20,346 nucleotides of DNA, taken from Trichosphaerium sp. ATCC 40318. Lineage: Eukaryota > Discosea > Flabellinia > Trichosidae. Positions 1 through 8,917 of this stretch are shown here, piece by piece (position 1 is the stretch's first letter; each line of letters starts with the position of its first letter). Made by a program: the position numbers and the translations under genes. The notes below the pieces were generated by a model, which worked only from the letters and a program-made list of their open reading frames with translations, was not told the origin of the DNA and did no database searches. The stretch is from NCBI GenBank assembly GCA_038496445.1, contig JALMLS010000318.1, positions 1-20,346 of the forward strand. Direction: 5' to 3'.

Positions 1-116
1 TATTTGAGCGCAAAAATTGTTTGTTAAAATGTAGACCATTAATGTATGTAACAATTTTTATCTCACGGTTTATAAGTTTTACATGTTAAGGTACTTTGTT
101 TTTGTGTTGTTTACAG

Positions 117-205
117 AAAACTCCGTTGTATCCATCATTGGAACTTTTCTTCTATTGATATCAGTAAGTATTTTAATGATAGTTAGTATTATTCTATTAT
201 TGTAG
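117..205 (+). other. Orphan hydrophobic C-terminal exon, possible 3' end of a third surface-protein gene
   Basis: A good 3' splice site (T-rich tract then TTTACAG at 110-116) is followed by an open frame. It begins NSVVSIIGTFLLLIS, stays hydrophobic for about 28 residues and ends at TAG (203-205). Genes A and B end the same way, with a short hydrophobic tail resembling a GPI-attachment signal. It is convergent with the nuclease gene and overlaps its stop by 17 nt. The body of the gene would lie left of the window. An identical orphan exists in the right arm. It could be a chance ORF. Confidence 0.35.
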
Positions 206-3200
206 TAGTACCTCTAGATTCTTTTTTAGGCATAAGATGCATCAACAGAGGAGATACAAAGTCAGTATTTACATTTTTAAAAACAATTTCAGGTCTATGA
301 TACATAATTGTTTTTGCGATCGTCTCAATATCTCCATCCCACCTAGAACGCTCTTATGTTAAAATAATGCTCAAAGGTTATACTTGTAGAAAAACAAATA
401 AGGTTGAAAGCAATGTACCAGAATGGTATAGGAACAAGTGTCAAACCTACATATCAAAAAATGAGAACTCAGCTGAACTTTTAAAAACCCTGTACCGCTG
501 TCTCTACATCTCTGAGCTTTCTCAGCGTCCCTGAATTGTACAGAGGAAGGAGACTCCATCCTCATAGCAGTAGTATAAAAATGTAATTCTCCTAAACAAG
601 TGTTAATAAGTGCCTTATAAAGTTGACAATAAGTTCTTGTTTGCCTTGATACTCCAAACAAATATCGTAGCCAGAAACAAAGACATCAACAGATATCATT
701 ACACCTCTCTGGTTTCCAACACCAATAATGTGTTCTTCATGAACTACAACATCTGGGAATAGTTGTCTTACAACGTTAAGCAGCAATCTTTAAAAAAAAG
801 TAAATAATAATTATTCAAAAAAATGGTGTGCTTACTTCTGCTTAGCCTTCTTTCCAATTAGAGGAAACTTTGACCAGTCCCACTGGAAACCTCTATCAAA
901 TTGATTGAGAATCTTAGGATAATATCCCATAAGTCCTTTAGCGCCTATGGAGCTAAGTTGAAGAACTGAAACACGATACCTAAAAAAGTAATGAACTTTC
1001 AAAAGTTTGACATGAAAAAAAACAATGTCAACAGCTTTACACCACACCTTTTCGGTGTTTGGATAAAACGTATGCTTTAGGCGTAAATGGTGTATATTGC
1101 ATTGGTCTTTAGGTATGGCTATATGTATGAAGATTTGCGTACCAATCTTCTGGTTGTTTAATGTTCAAAGTCTTTTTCGCAAACTCAAGAAAATCTTGTT
1201 GATGCTTTGTGATTTGCCAGTAACCTTTAGCCATTGGTAGTGGTCCAAATAGTTTGTCCCAGTTATATTTAGGATATAAAACGCCAAGGGATTGCTGTAA
1301 AGAACCATACCTTGCAATAGCAGTTAAACAAATAAAAGACAAAGCGAAACCAAATAACAGAAAAAAAAACACATACTTTTTAATGCTGCTCTTCGCCAAC
1401 CGGTTTACTTTTTCTGGATCGGCATTAAACCACTCTTCTAATATCTTAACATTGAGTACATTCGCTATTGAGTTAAACTGAAGTCTTTCACGGCCAAGGT
1501 AGTCATATTCTTCTTCATTTTCATCTTTTTGATAAAACTTTTTTGGTGCATTTGGATACAGCGCATCAAGCGTTTTTGCTAGCGAGTGACCGTATCTATG
1601 CTTCTATTAAAATGCCATTATACTATTCGTTATATTAAGAGTTACCTTGAAATTGCGTTGGAACCGCCTAGGCGTGTAACATCTGACCAGCTAGTGTTTA
1701 TCCAATCTGACAATAATTTCACGCCTAATGTCTCTGCTATATCCTCAAATACTTTTCTATCTTGTTCAATATCGGTAACAGGTACAATATTAAGAGATCT
1801 AAATTATCAATAAGGGATATAACTCCAAAACAAAGCCAATAAAAAACTGAAATTGACAGTATCAAAAAAACTCATTTCAGTCATGATGTAATCAGTTTTC
1901 ACACCACGTACTTGTTCTTAAACTTCCATTGTAGCCAATTATAATGCGGATAAAGAACCTCCAAGAATCGGATAAATGAGGAAAATCTAATGACATAAAA
2001 TGTTAATAATGATCGATGAAGAAAGCGAAGTTGCTCTATGCTCTTTCCAAAAATAAAATTGATAAAGCAAGGGAACATCATACTTGGTTATTAGTGGATA
2101 TCCACCGCTTTTTAATATTTCCTGATGTGTTATGTTATACCAACCACTTAAATCAGTAATACCAAGTTTCTCAGCTACATGCTCTGCAAGTTCATGTTGA
2201 TTCTTTTTATTGTTCCAAAAACCTTTATTTACAGTCGACCTAAAAAAAACACTTTAGTCAGTGATACTTATCTCAATTGCGGCATTTTATTACTTACCCT
2301 GATGATGAGGTTTTATCCACCCAATAATGGTCAGGATATATTGTCCTTAGAGCAGCAAGTAAATCCAAATCATACCTGAAACGAGACGATAAGAAAAAGA
2401 ACAAGTGTAGACAATAAAAAAGCACACTAGAAAAGTCTTGGCGGCGACTTTGCAACAAGCAACTTGAATACATAGAACCAAGGCCGTGATTGGTTATCAC
2501 CACATCGACAGCTTTCTGCTGCGCTCATAATCATGAAACAAAATTAAAGAAAAAAAGTTTCAAAATTTTTAGTAGTTGTCAAAGAAATAAACGTTGTGTA
2601 CTTTGTCATTATACCATATCCTCCATATTCTCGTATTTTATTTACAGATATACCTTGCCAATCATCAAGACATTTAACACCAATTAAACTTGCCATCTCA
2701 TCAAATTTACTCTTTTGATTTTTAACTTCATTCCAATACTGGTTTGGAACATTGTTTCTTAACAAGCGTTATCAGTATTTATTATCACGTGATTTCATGT
2801 TAAAAAAAATTAGTTGCACTAAGTAAACGTACTCGAATCTCCATGTGATCCATTTTTTCTCCGGGTATAACGCTTGAAGTGCTGATACAAGTGAATTTCT
2901 ATACCTGCGAAAAAAAACCACAAAAAGTCAGTTTATTCTACAACTATGGACTTTCAGATTTTGTAAATTGCCCCTACGAAACGACTAATACTAGTGATTT
3001 TATAGTATAATTTTTTGGATTGTAAGGTTCGTCTGTAAACGAGAGAGAAGTATTTTTTTGGAAAGTTTTTTTGATTTTTGACAAAAACGCACTTGTTTAA
3101 AATATGGTGGAGCTTGGTATCGTCTATTTGAACAAGCGATACTCTATTTACGCTGTACCAATCTCCTACTGTATGTACACGAAGCTGAGGTGCCACAACT

Positions 3201-3399
3201 GTCTCGAAGTAGAGTTTTTGCTTACTGACATTGGCTAGGCGTTGGCGCGCCTTCTTAGGTACTAAAACAGGTTTAGCAAGATGTTTATAATCGCTTTAAA
3301 CCGAAATTTGTTAAATACGCTTTAGAATGCCCTAATCGAGCGAATTTGGCGTAGAAGGGGCGTACGAGTTGAATACCAGTTGAATGCTACGTTCGTCAT
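189..3399 (-). CDS. Modular repeat protein with C-terminal PD-(D/E)XK/Vsr-like nuclease domain, 15 exons, intact copy
   Basis: Exons (high to low): 3399-3366, 3261-3093, 2904-2833, 2757-2602, 2375-2298, 2239-2084, 1986-1912, 1798-1646, 1595-1377, 1310-1143, 979-836, 787-645, 591-496, 446-419, 342-189. They sum to 1845 nt (614 aa) with no internal stop. The N-terminal ~460 residues are about five to six repeats of ~75 aa. Each repeat has Y-x2-SL-x3-L-x2-LYP-x3-W, then a tryptophan/asparagine helix segment, then DWY and GG. The C-terminal domain has LFPD near its start, an Asp in ISVDVF, the E-x-Q-G...H motif (EYQG then ELHF), RDAEK and IPFWWDG. Such proteins with a Vsr/DUF559-like fold are known as uncharacterised families in algae, oomycetes and fungi. 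DNA or RNA cleavage is inferred. The weakest part is exon 1: its ATG and GTACGC donor were chosen because they preserve frame. Intron 12 uses a GC donor. Confidence 0.85.
592..644 (-). other. GC-AG intron (intron 12) interrupting the nuclease active-site motif
   Basis: This 53-nt intron runs from CAAG|GCAAAC to TTTAG|GAGA. Without splicing, the left copy shifts frame and stops after a few residues. The right copy reads 18 extra residues between EYQG and the conserved His. Splicing GC to AG gives the family-typical spacing (EYQG followed by ELHF) in both copies, despite their one-base difference in intron length (53 versus 54 nt; right intron 14597-14650). A branch-point-like TATTAAC lies upstream of the acceptor. 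Confidence 0.75.
2376..2601 (-). other. Long intron 4 of the nuclease gene
   Basis: At 226 nt this intron is longer than most introns of the gene, though introns 7, 9 and 10 also exceed 100 nt. It runs from donor GTACAC to acceptor CGTTTCAG and is phase 2 like its neighbours. Small ORFs cross it on both strands but look like chance. I see no convincing snoRNA box pair. Confidence 0.6.
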
Positions 3400-3615
3400 C
3401 AAAACTCGTTAATTCGCTTGTTGGTATACTTATATCGCGCTTTTCGACTATTTAAGAGACCATTATGGTAAATTTAAAGCGATTGGACCAATGAAGTGTC
3501 AAAAGCGTTTTAAAAAACAGACAGTCCGTTTCCTCTAACGCCAGTAGGTTATAGATCACCAAGCTCTTAAAAAGACAGTAACTTCCCTTGATGAAGCACC
3601 AACGAACAAAAAGTA

Positions 3616-3865
3616 AGGTGATTGAGTCAGTGCAAGTCTCTGGTGTGGCTCGAAGGCAGGCGTGCCTGAAAGAACGATAGATGAGGGTTTAGAGCACACA
3701 CCATAGACAGACCACGGGGATTCTCCGATTGATTGTGAGTGGCGTCTAAACTTGCATGTTGACATGGGAGCACCCACTTTTGAGATAAAGTTGTCAATAA
3801 CTCCATTTTTGTTTACAGATTTTGTAATGAGAAAAAAATTGTGGGTTAAAAATAACGAGTTTTCA
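3616..3865 (-). repeat. Conserved dispersed element, copy 1
   Basis: About 250 bp that recur at 11384-11632 (inverted-repeat partner) and, diverged, at 17901-18155. Read on the minus strand it begins near GAAAACTC, passes CCACAATTTTTTT and AAAGTGGGTGCTC, and ends near CTTGCACTGACTCAATCACC. It starts about 220 bp upstream of the nuclease ATG, in the same orientation. A 73-aa ORF here is not conserved in frame in the third copy, so I read it as non-coding: a SINE fragment, an RNA gene or a shared promoter module. Confidence 0.7.
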
Positions 3866-4326
3866 GTTAGATCTCATTATCTTTTTGTGGTTATTGTTTG
3901 AAGTAGTCTTAGGTATGAGCAATATGGTAATAGAATGGTTTTTTAAGAGATCAATTTGAACGTGGCAAAAAACGGTTCTGACTGGACGTGGTTCTTTGAA
4001 TAGCCATTGTACAATGTTTGCTGTGTTTTTGCATCCATAGGCAATAGGTCGATATGAGTAGGAGTAATTTGGGTAAAATGTTGTTACAAAGACATTACAT
4101 TGATTTGTACGCTGACCTTAATACTGGAAGAGCGCTAGAATAAAAATTTCAATTAGCTATCATTGTAAAGAAGACTCTCTAGTATGAAGAATACGGAACT
4201 GGTTTAAAGGACGTCAGGAACGGCTACTGTAATTTGTTATGAACAGTTTACTTTTACAGCCAAGCAAGGTCCTCTGTTCACTAATCTCTTATTTTTTACT
4301 GGGTTACACTCTAATCTACAATGCCA
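3866..4326. other. Inner part of the left arm, no gene seen
   Basis: About 460 bp between the conserved element and the arm boundary. The equivalent right-arm sequence is the 3' flank of gene A (10934-11383). I see no ORF of note, no tRNA and no strong repeat. Confidence 0.5.
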
Positions 4327-6294
4327 TGTAGTCTACCAGCCCGTTGTTCAATTGTGAATGTGTATTCTTGCAAAGCGAAGACCCATCGTGCAAACTTTTG
4401 ACGGACGTGTTTGGTTGTCAATAACCATTTCAACGATTCATGGTCGGTAACAAAAATAACTTCATTACTTGCAATGTATGGACGGTAGCGTTCTGCAGCC
4501 ATGATTACTGCCAGACATTCTTTGGCTGTGGTGGAGTAGTTGCGTTGTGCTGTATTCAAACTTTTGCTGAAATATGAGATGACTGTTTCTTTTCCGTGAA
4601 TCTTCTGTGCAAGTACTGCTCCCACTCCAACGTTTGATGCATCTGTATATAATATGAAGGGCTCATTAAAATTGGGATATCCAAGAATTGGTGTATTTGT
4701 AAGAGCCTGTTTTATTTGAGAGACACTTTTATCATGTTTTGCAGTCCAGTTAAATGGCACATCGTTTTTAAGTAGTTCATATAATTCATGAACCATTTCA
4801 GTGTATGCCGGGTGAACGATCGGTAATAGTTCACTATCCCTAGGAATGATCGTAGATCTTTGACATTTGTAGGTTTTGTCATGTCGATTATTGCTGCAAT
4901 TTTGTTCTTATCTGGTTTTACTCCATTCCGCGTGACCACATGTCCTAGGTATTTGACCTCTGGAACACAGAAACTGCACTTTTTAGCATTTAGCGAGTGG
5001 CTGTACTTGTCAAATCGTTTGAATATTAACGCTAAAGCTAGTAGATGTTGTTCAAAGGTCTTTGTAAAGATAATAATATCATCAATGTAGACCAATGCAT
5101 ACTTCCATGTTAAACCATTCAATAGGACCTCCATGTATCTTTGAAAGGTTGCTGGAGCGTTGACAAGTCCAAATGGCATTCTATTAAACTCAAACAGTCC
5201 AAATTTTGTGGTAAAGGCTGTTTTCTGTTTGTCTTGTTCAGCAACCTCAATGTGCCAGTAACCGCTTGGTTGGTCCAATGTTGTAAAGTAGATAGCTCCT
5301 GCTACAGAATCTAAGGCTTCCTCCACTCGTGGGATAGGGTATGAGTCCTTTTTGGTGACTCCATTGAGTTTTCTATAATCAACACAGAATCGTAAGGTGC
5401 CATCACTTTTTGGTGCAATAACCACTGGGAATGACCACGGTGAGTTGCTTTCTCTGATTATACCATCTTCCAACATTGTGTTGATTCGTTTCCACAGATA
5501 ATCTGCTTCTGATGGTGACACGCGGTATGGTTGGCTTTTGATAGGTCTGGCACTGCCAGTTTCAATGTTATGAGCAGGCATTTGGATTTGGGGGGACGCT
5601 TCGTGTTCTTGATGAATAAATGTTTGTACTTTGCCAGAAATGATGTTAAAAGTAGTTTTTGCTCATCATTAAGACTACTGTTTGATAAATCAAACATATC
5701 TTGGATGGTTGCCATATCACTGCTGAATGTTTTAGCATCCTTCAAATCTTTTAAGATGGATTGGGCTTCTCTTAGTTCGGTGGATCGAATGGCGTTAATC
5801 CTGTCATTGTCCATCCAATTTCCTTTCGCTAGAATGAGTCCCTTTATAACGCCAGTTGGTTCATTGGAAAAGTTGGCAACTCTAATGCCTGTTTTGCCGC
5901 CTTGAACCATTACAACAGCACGTTCTACTGCTGTTCCAGACATATCTTTGAAGCGTTCACCAGCTTCAATTAACATGACTCCAGATGCTTGAGGCTGTCT
6001 AACACGAACAGGGACAAAGGTGTATGATCGTGGTTCCAGTACCACACTATGTGTAACTACCAGTGCTACGTTTGTGCCTTTCGGTAAGGATTGTATACAC
6101 TTAGTTGATGTAGCTGGATCATTGTTAAATATCAGTCGATAATTTGGTGCATCAATGGTTATTTTCATTGCTAAGATTGTATCCATGCCAATGAGGGGTT
6201 GGTCAAAGTCTTCGACAACAATGAATCGAATCCAACAATGCTTTGAACGTCCTATTTTAATTTGAAACGTTACAGTTCCCATTACTTTTAGTGG

Positions 6295-6307
6295 TTCATG
6301 ACTCGCT
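6295..6307. repeat. SINE target-site duplication, 3' copy
   Basis: TTCATGACTCGCT, identical to 6861-6873. The two copies bracket the SINE. The last T is shared with the start of the poly(T) run. Confidence 0.93.
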
Positions 6308-6860
6308 TTTTTTTTTTTTTTTTTTTTTTTAAGTCTATGGTTTTTATTGGGATGTCTCACCATCCAGTATACAACATTGATGTTTTTCAATCAGGTTTTA
6401 CAACTTTACACAACTACAATGAAATTATATTTGTGGAGCACATTTCTGTGTTAAGGGTTTGAACCTTTCCATTCCAGCACCATGTATTAATTTTTCAAAT
6501 GGCAGTCTATTTTTCTATTTGTATTTGAATCATCCATGTATGAGGGGGCTGACAACCGTATATTTTACCTTGCCTCTAGTCTGGAGATTGCTAGTTGTTT
6601 TTGTGGGTGGTCACCCAGGCACAGCATGCCTGGGCGTTCCCAAGAATCAAACCAACATCACTAGTCAATATCAACTCATTTATAAGCTTTCATTCCATCA
6701 TACCTGCCGCAACCCACTCTTTTGGGGGTTATCCGGTGGAATTTGGAATTGGCCAACAGCTTTTTTAAAATGAGAAAGAATTTTCTCTTGAAGGGACTTG
6801 AACCAGGGACTCAATCAATTTAATTAATAGGAAAACCATTTTAACTACAGGGACTGAACC
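6308..6860 (-). mobile_element. tRNA-derived SINE inserted in the gypsy protease region
   Basis: The insert is flanked by identical 13-bp target duplications, TTCATGACTCGCT at 6295-6307 and 6861-6873. Its 3' end on the minus strand is a pure A run (24 Ts on plus, 6307-6330). Its 5' end carries pol III promoter boxes: an A-box-like TAGTTAAAATGG (about 6850-6839) and a B box GGTTCAAGTCC (about 6801-6791). The body of about 450 bp contains a palindrome (CCAGGCA...TGCCTGG near 6615-6635) and an AATAAA shortly before the A tail. Removing the insert and one duplication would leave the host frame continuous. LINE-dependent retrotransposition is inferred from the tail and duplications. Confidence 0.9.
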
Positions 6861-6873
6861 TTCATGACTCGCT
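6861..6873. repeat. SINE target-site duplication, 5' copy
   Basis: TTCATGACTCGCT, identical to 6295-6307, immediately 5' of the SINE on its coding strand. Confidence 0.93.
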
Positions 6874-7007
6874 CCTCGGAGTGTAGCTTTTGTAGGTTCT
6901 AGCTCTGTGACCTTCATTGATTTGAGCATTTTGAATGGAAAGATACTTCTGACAGCTCCTGAGTCAACAATTGTTTCTTTCGTCAAAGTAACATTTTCAT
7001 TTCTGAA

Positions 7008-7936
7008 CAGGGCTGAAACTAAATAAGGCTTTTTTTGCAAAAGCCATTTTTTTGCCACCAAATACAGCCTTATTTTTCACCAAATTGCCTTGTTTTTGCC
7101 AAAAAAAATGAGCAAATATGAGGCATTGCCTTGTAATTTTGGGCTTTGAAGCCTCATATTTGGGCCAAATAGCAAGCAACTGGTTCACTAATTAGCCTTA
7201 AAATAGCCTGCATTGTTGGTCCAATAATGCCTCATTTTTTGTGCAACAATAAGGCATTTTTGCCCTCAATTTTTGGGCATAACCCAGGCACCATATACTC
7301 ATAAAACAAGGCTTTATATAGGCATACAATAGTGATTCATTTATTAAAGTACAGTACACAAAACACAAAAAACTGCAATGTCCTCCATGTGAAAAAAAAC
7401 CTTTAGCTAGAAAAAAAAATTAACAAATTATTGGTATAATTTTCGCGGACTGGAAAAATCGTTTAAAGTACCTATACTCCTGTTGTAGGTGCATTTGGGT
7501 GCTGCGGTTCGAATGGCGGTGGTTTCGTTAGAATCCATAAAATACTAAGCGCTTGGTGACGGCGTCTATATAAAACGTCAGTAGTAAATGAAAAAAAATG
7601 TTTAGGAAGTGTTGGTGTGGTGGAGACTTACCTTAAACCAATGTATCCTTAATGTACAATGTGTACACAACCAATGCCTAATTGGTGCCTGTAAATTTAA
7701 GGCTGGCAATGCATGAAAAAACTAGGGCAGGCATTGCCTAAAAAAAACAAGGCATTGCAACAATTAAGGCATGGCCCAACAAAGCCTTATTTCAATGCCT
7801 GATTTTTGCCTTTTTTGCCATTGCCTTTGCAAAATCAGGCATTGCCATTTTTGCATGCCTGATTTTTGCCATCAATGCCTGATTTTAAAAAAATGCCTTC
7901 ATATTTAAGGCAAAGCCTTGTTTAGTTTCAGCCCTG
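7008..7936. mobile_element. hAT-like non-autonomous DNA transposon (MITE-like)
   Basis: The 929-bp element has 25-bp terminal inverted repeats matching at 24 of 25 positions, starting CAGGGCTGAAACT at 7008 and its complement ending at 7936. Both subterminal regions (about 7030-7330 and 7670-7920) are packed with AATGCC/GGCATT and TTTTTGCC words in both orientations, as is typical of transposase-binding repeats. The centre holds unrelated DNA and no transposase ORF. CAGGG ends and subterminal repeats point to hAT, but the expected 8-bp target duplication is not found. Flanking retrotransposon sequence also appears lost. The superfamily assignment is therefore tentative. Confidence 0.8.
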
Positions 7937-8571
7937 CTGATGTGAAACATGGCGATTTCGGAGGCTTTTTGAACAGTGGGTGGTCTTTGTAACAACACAT
8001 ATTGAGCCAGTTCTGCTGGAACTAGCTTAATGCAAAATGCATCTCTTAAAGCAACTGGATCTGTCATGTGTGCTTCTCTTGCAGCATTGTTAAAACGGCC
8101 CATGAAGATACTAACATCTTCTCCCAGTTCCATCTTAAGAATGTTGAACTCATGCTTCTTGAGTACGGCATTCGCCTTTCGACCGTAACGCTCAAGTAAG
8201 GCTTTGATGATGATTGCGTGTGAGACGGTAGATATTCCAGAACCGTCAGCGGGTTTCACTGTTTCTAGTGCCTGGCCTATTATAAAGTTTCGAAGGACAA
8301 TTTCATATTGTCTTTCTTCCCAGTCAGAAAACTCAGAGATTGACTTCAGTTTATCCAACCAATCATCAATACTAATTTTGTCCACAACAAAGTCACCTGA
8401 AAAGGGTTTGATAGCTCCCTTTGGTACGGTCGGGTACTTAGGTGGTACAAAAATGGGGTTATTCGCTGCATCCACTGCAGGGTTCCCATTCTCAACTGCT
8501 TGAACTCTGGCTTTAAATGCCGGTGTATACGCTTCAATTGCGTCATCAATATTGTTTAATTCTTCTAACAT
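7937..8571 (-). pseudogene. gag: gag fragment of the Ty3/gypsy element
   Basis: An ATG at 8571 opens a frame of about 211 residues before it runs into the hAT-like element at 7936; the annotated stop at 7885 belongs to that element. The middle resembles a retrotransposon capsid (Retrotrans_gag-like): a segment with FSGD and W near residues 75-95, then FIMGRFN and a helix-rich part reaching KASEIAMFH. The nucleocapsid part with its CCHC zinc knuckle, expected before the protease, is absent on both sides of the insertion. Sequence was therefore deleted as well as interrupted. Confidence 0.8.
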
Positions 8572-8584
8572 CTTAACTCAATTT

Positions 8585-8680
8585 CTTTCTCTTACTATCT
8601 TCTCTCTTTTACTCTTTCTCTCTTACTCTCTCTCTTACTCTCTCACTCTTACTCTCTCTCTCACTCTCTCTAATCTCTCC
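8585..8680. repeat. CT-rich microsatellite in the gypsy leader
   Basis: About 95 bp of imperfect TCTC/TTACTC repeats on the plus strand (polypurine on the element's coding strand), between the primer-binding site and the gag start. Confidence 0.85.
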
Positions 8681-8752
8681 ACGGACACTACAAAAATCCG
8701 GACTTAACAATACAAGGACGTACTTAAATTGACAATTAGTTTGCAGGTAAAA

Positions 8753-8770
8753 ATTCTGGCCGTGTCGCCA
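8753..8770 (-). other. Primer-binding site of the gypsy element
   Basis: Two bases inside the LTR end, the minus strand reads TGGCGACACGGCCAGAAT. It starts with the TGG expected to pair with a tRNA 3' CCA. The inferred discriminator base G would fit a serine tRNA, but that assignment is only a suggestion. Confidence 0.7.
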
Positions 8771-8772
8771 AA

Positions 8773-8917
8773 TGTTATGCTGCAGAATAAAGTCAAAGCG
8801 TATTTATTTAGATTTACAGGAGTTACAAAAGGTACATATATATTTTATTTATTGTGGGATGCGTTTCTCTGAAATACTATTTGTTGAATAGTATTTACAT
8901 GAAACACGTTCATAACA
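8773..8917 (-). repeat. Long terminal repeat (5' LTR) of the gypsy element
   Basis: The 145-bp segment is bounded by perfect 7-bp inverted ends, TGTTATG at 8773 and CATAACA at 8917, giving the canonical TG...CA. On the coding strand it has an A/T-rich ATATATAT stretch and AATAAA-type polyadenylation signals. The primer-binding site follows after two bases. A 5-bp target duplication would be GTCAA (8918-8922) on this side; the other side is lost. The LTR is short for Ty3/gypsy. No second LTR is visible. Confidence 0.85.

Larger units (their letters stand above)
1..4326. repeat. Left arm of a 4.3-kb inverted repeat
   Basis: Read on the minus strand, this stretch matches 10923-15240 on the plus strand from end to end. 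There are only scattered substitutions and single-base indels; for example an A-run at 11-16 is one base shorter here than in the other arm. The inner boundary is sharp at 4326: after the shared TGGCATTGTAGATTAG the two copies have unrelated neighbours (retrotransposon here, last exon of gene A on the right). The outer boundary cannot be placed, because the match runs to base 1. Homology may continue beyond the window, or an assembly contig may begin at the repeat. The arm holds the intact nuclease gene, a conserved non-coding element and an orphan exon. Confidence 0.97.
4327..7007 (-). pseudogene. pol: pol remnant: protease, reverse transcriptase, RNase H of the Ty3/gypsy element
   Basis: The aspartic protease starts near 7007 with the catalytic DSGA motif. 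It is split by the SINE at 6860-6308 and resumes with a region containing IGMDTIL. A frameshift lies between about 5620 and 5585, next to a run of six Gs. RT follows (to ~4812) with FCVDYRKLNG, TLDQPSGYW, MPFGLVNAPATFQ, YIDDIIIF, YLGHVV and FLGIVNYYR. A one-base deletion near 4811 separates it from RNase H, which has TDAS, KECLAVI and TDHESLKWLL. RNase H ends at RAGRLHG, where the inverted repeat begins, followed by a repeat-derived stop. Integrase is absent. Confidence 0.92.
4327..8917 (-). mobile_element. Degenerate Ty3/gypsy LTR retrotransposon, 3' truncated, carrying two nested insertions
   Basis: In minus-strand order: a 145-bp LTR (8917-8773), primer-binding site (8770-8753), CT-rich leader, gag (8571-7937), protease, reverse transcriptase and RNase H (7007-4327). 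Protease-RT-RNase H order and the YIDD, LGH and FLGxxNYYR motifs are Ty3/gypsy type. Integrase, polypurine tract and the second LTR are missing: the element stops at the inverted-repeat boundary within the RNase H C-terminus. A hAT-like element splits gag from protease, a SINE splits the protease region, and at least two frameshifts break pol. It cannot be autonomous. Confidence 0.93.

Noticed and set aside
371-661. A 96-aa minus-strand ORF, and a 64-aa ORF at 592-786, as separate genes
   Set aside because: They are two exons of the left nuclease gene read through the GC-AG intron. The apparent frameshift between them disappears on splicing.
2376-2601. Intronic C/D snoRNA in the long intron
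   Set aside because: An ATGATTA and a GTGATAA resemble C boxes, but no convincing D box or terminal stem was found.
4860-5905. Plus-strand ORFs within the retrotransposon region
   Set aside because: They are shadows of the minus-strand protease and reverse transcriptase frames.
6780-6860. A functional tRNA gene
   Set aside because: A and B boxes are present, but there is no cloverleaf with a paired acceptor stem. Duplications and a poly(A) tail show it is a SINE head.
7030-7920. CRISPR-like array from the repeated AATGCC words
   Set aside because: Words are short, irregularly spaced and in both orientations, inside terminal inverted repeats. These are transposon subterminal repeats.
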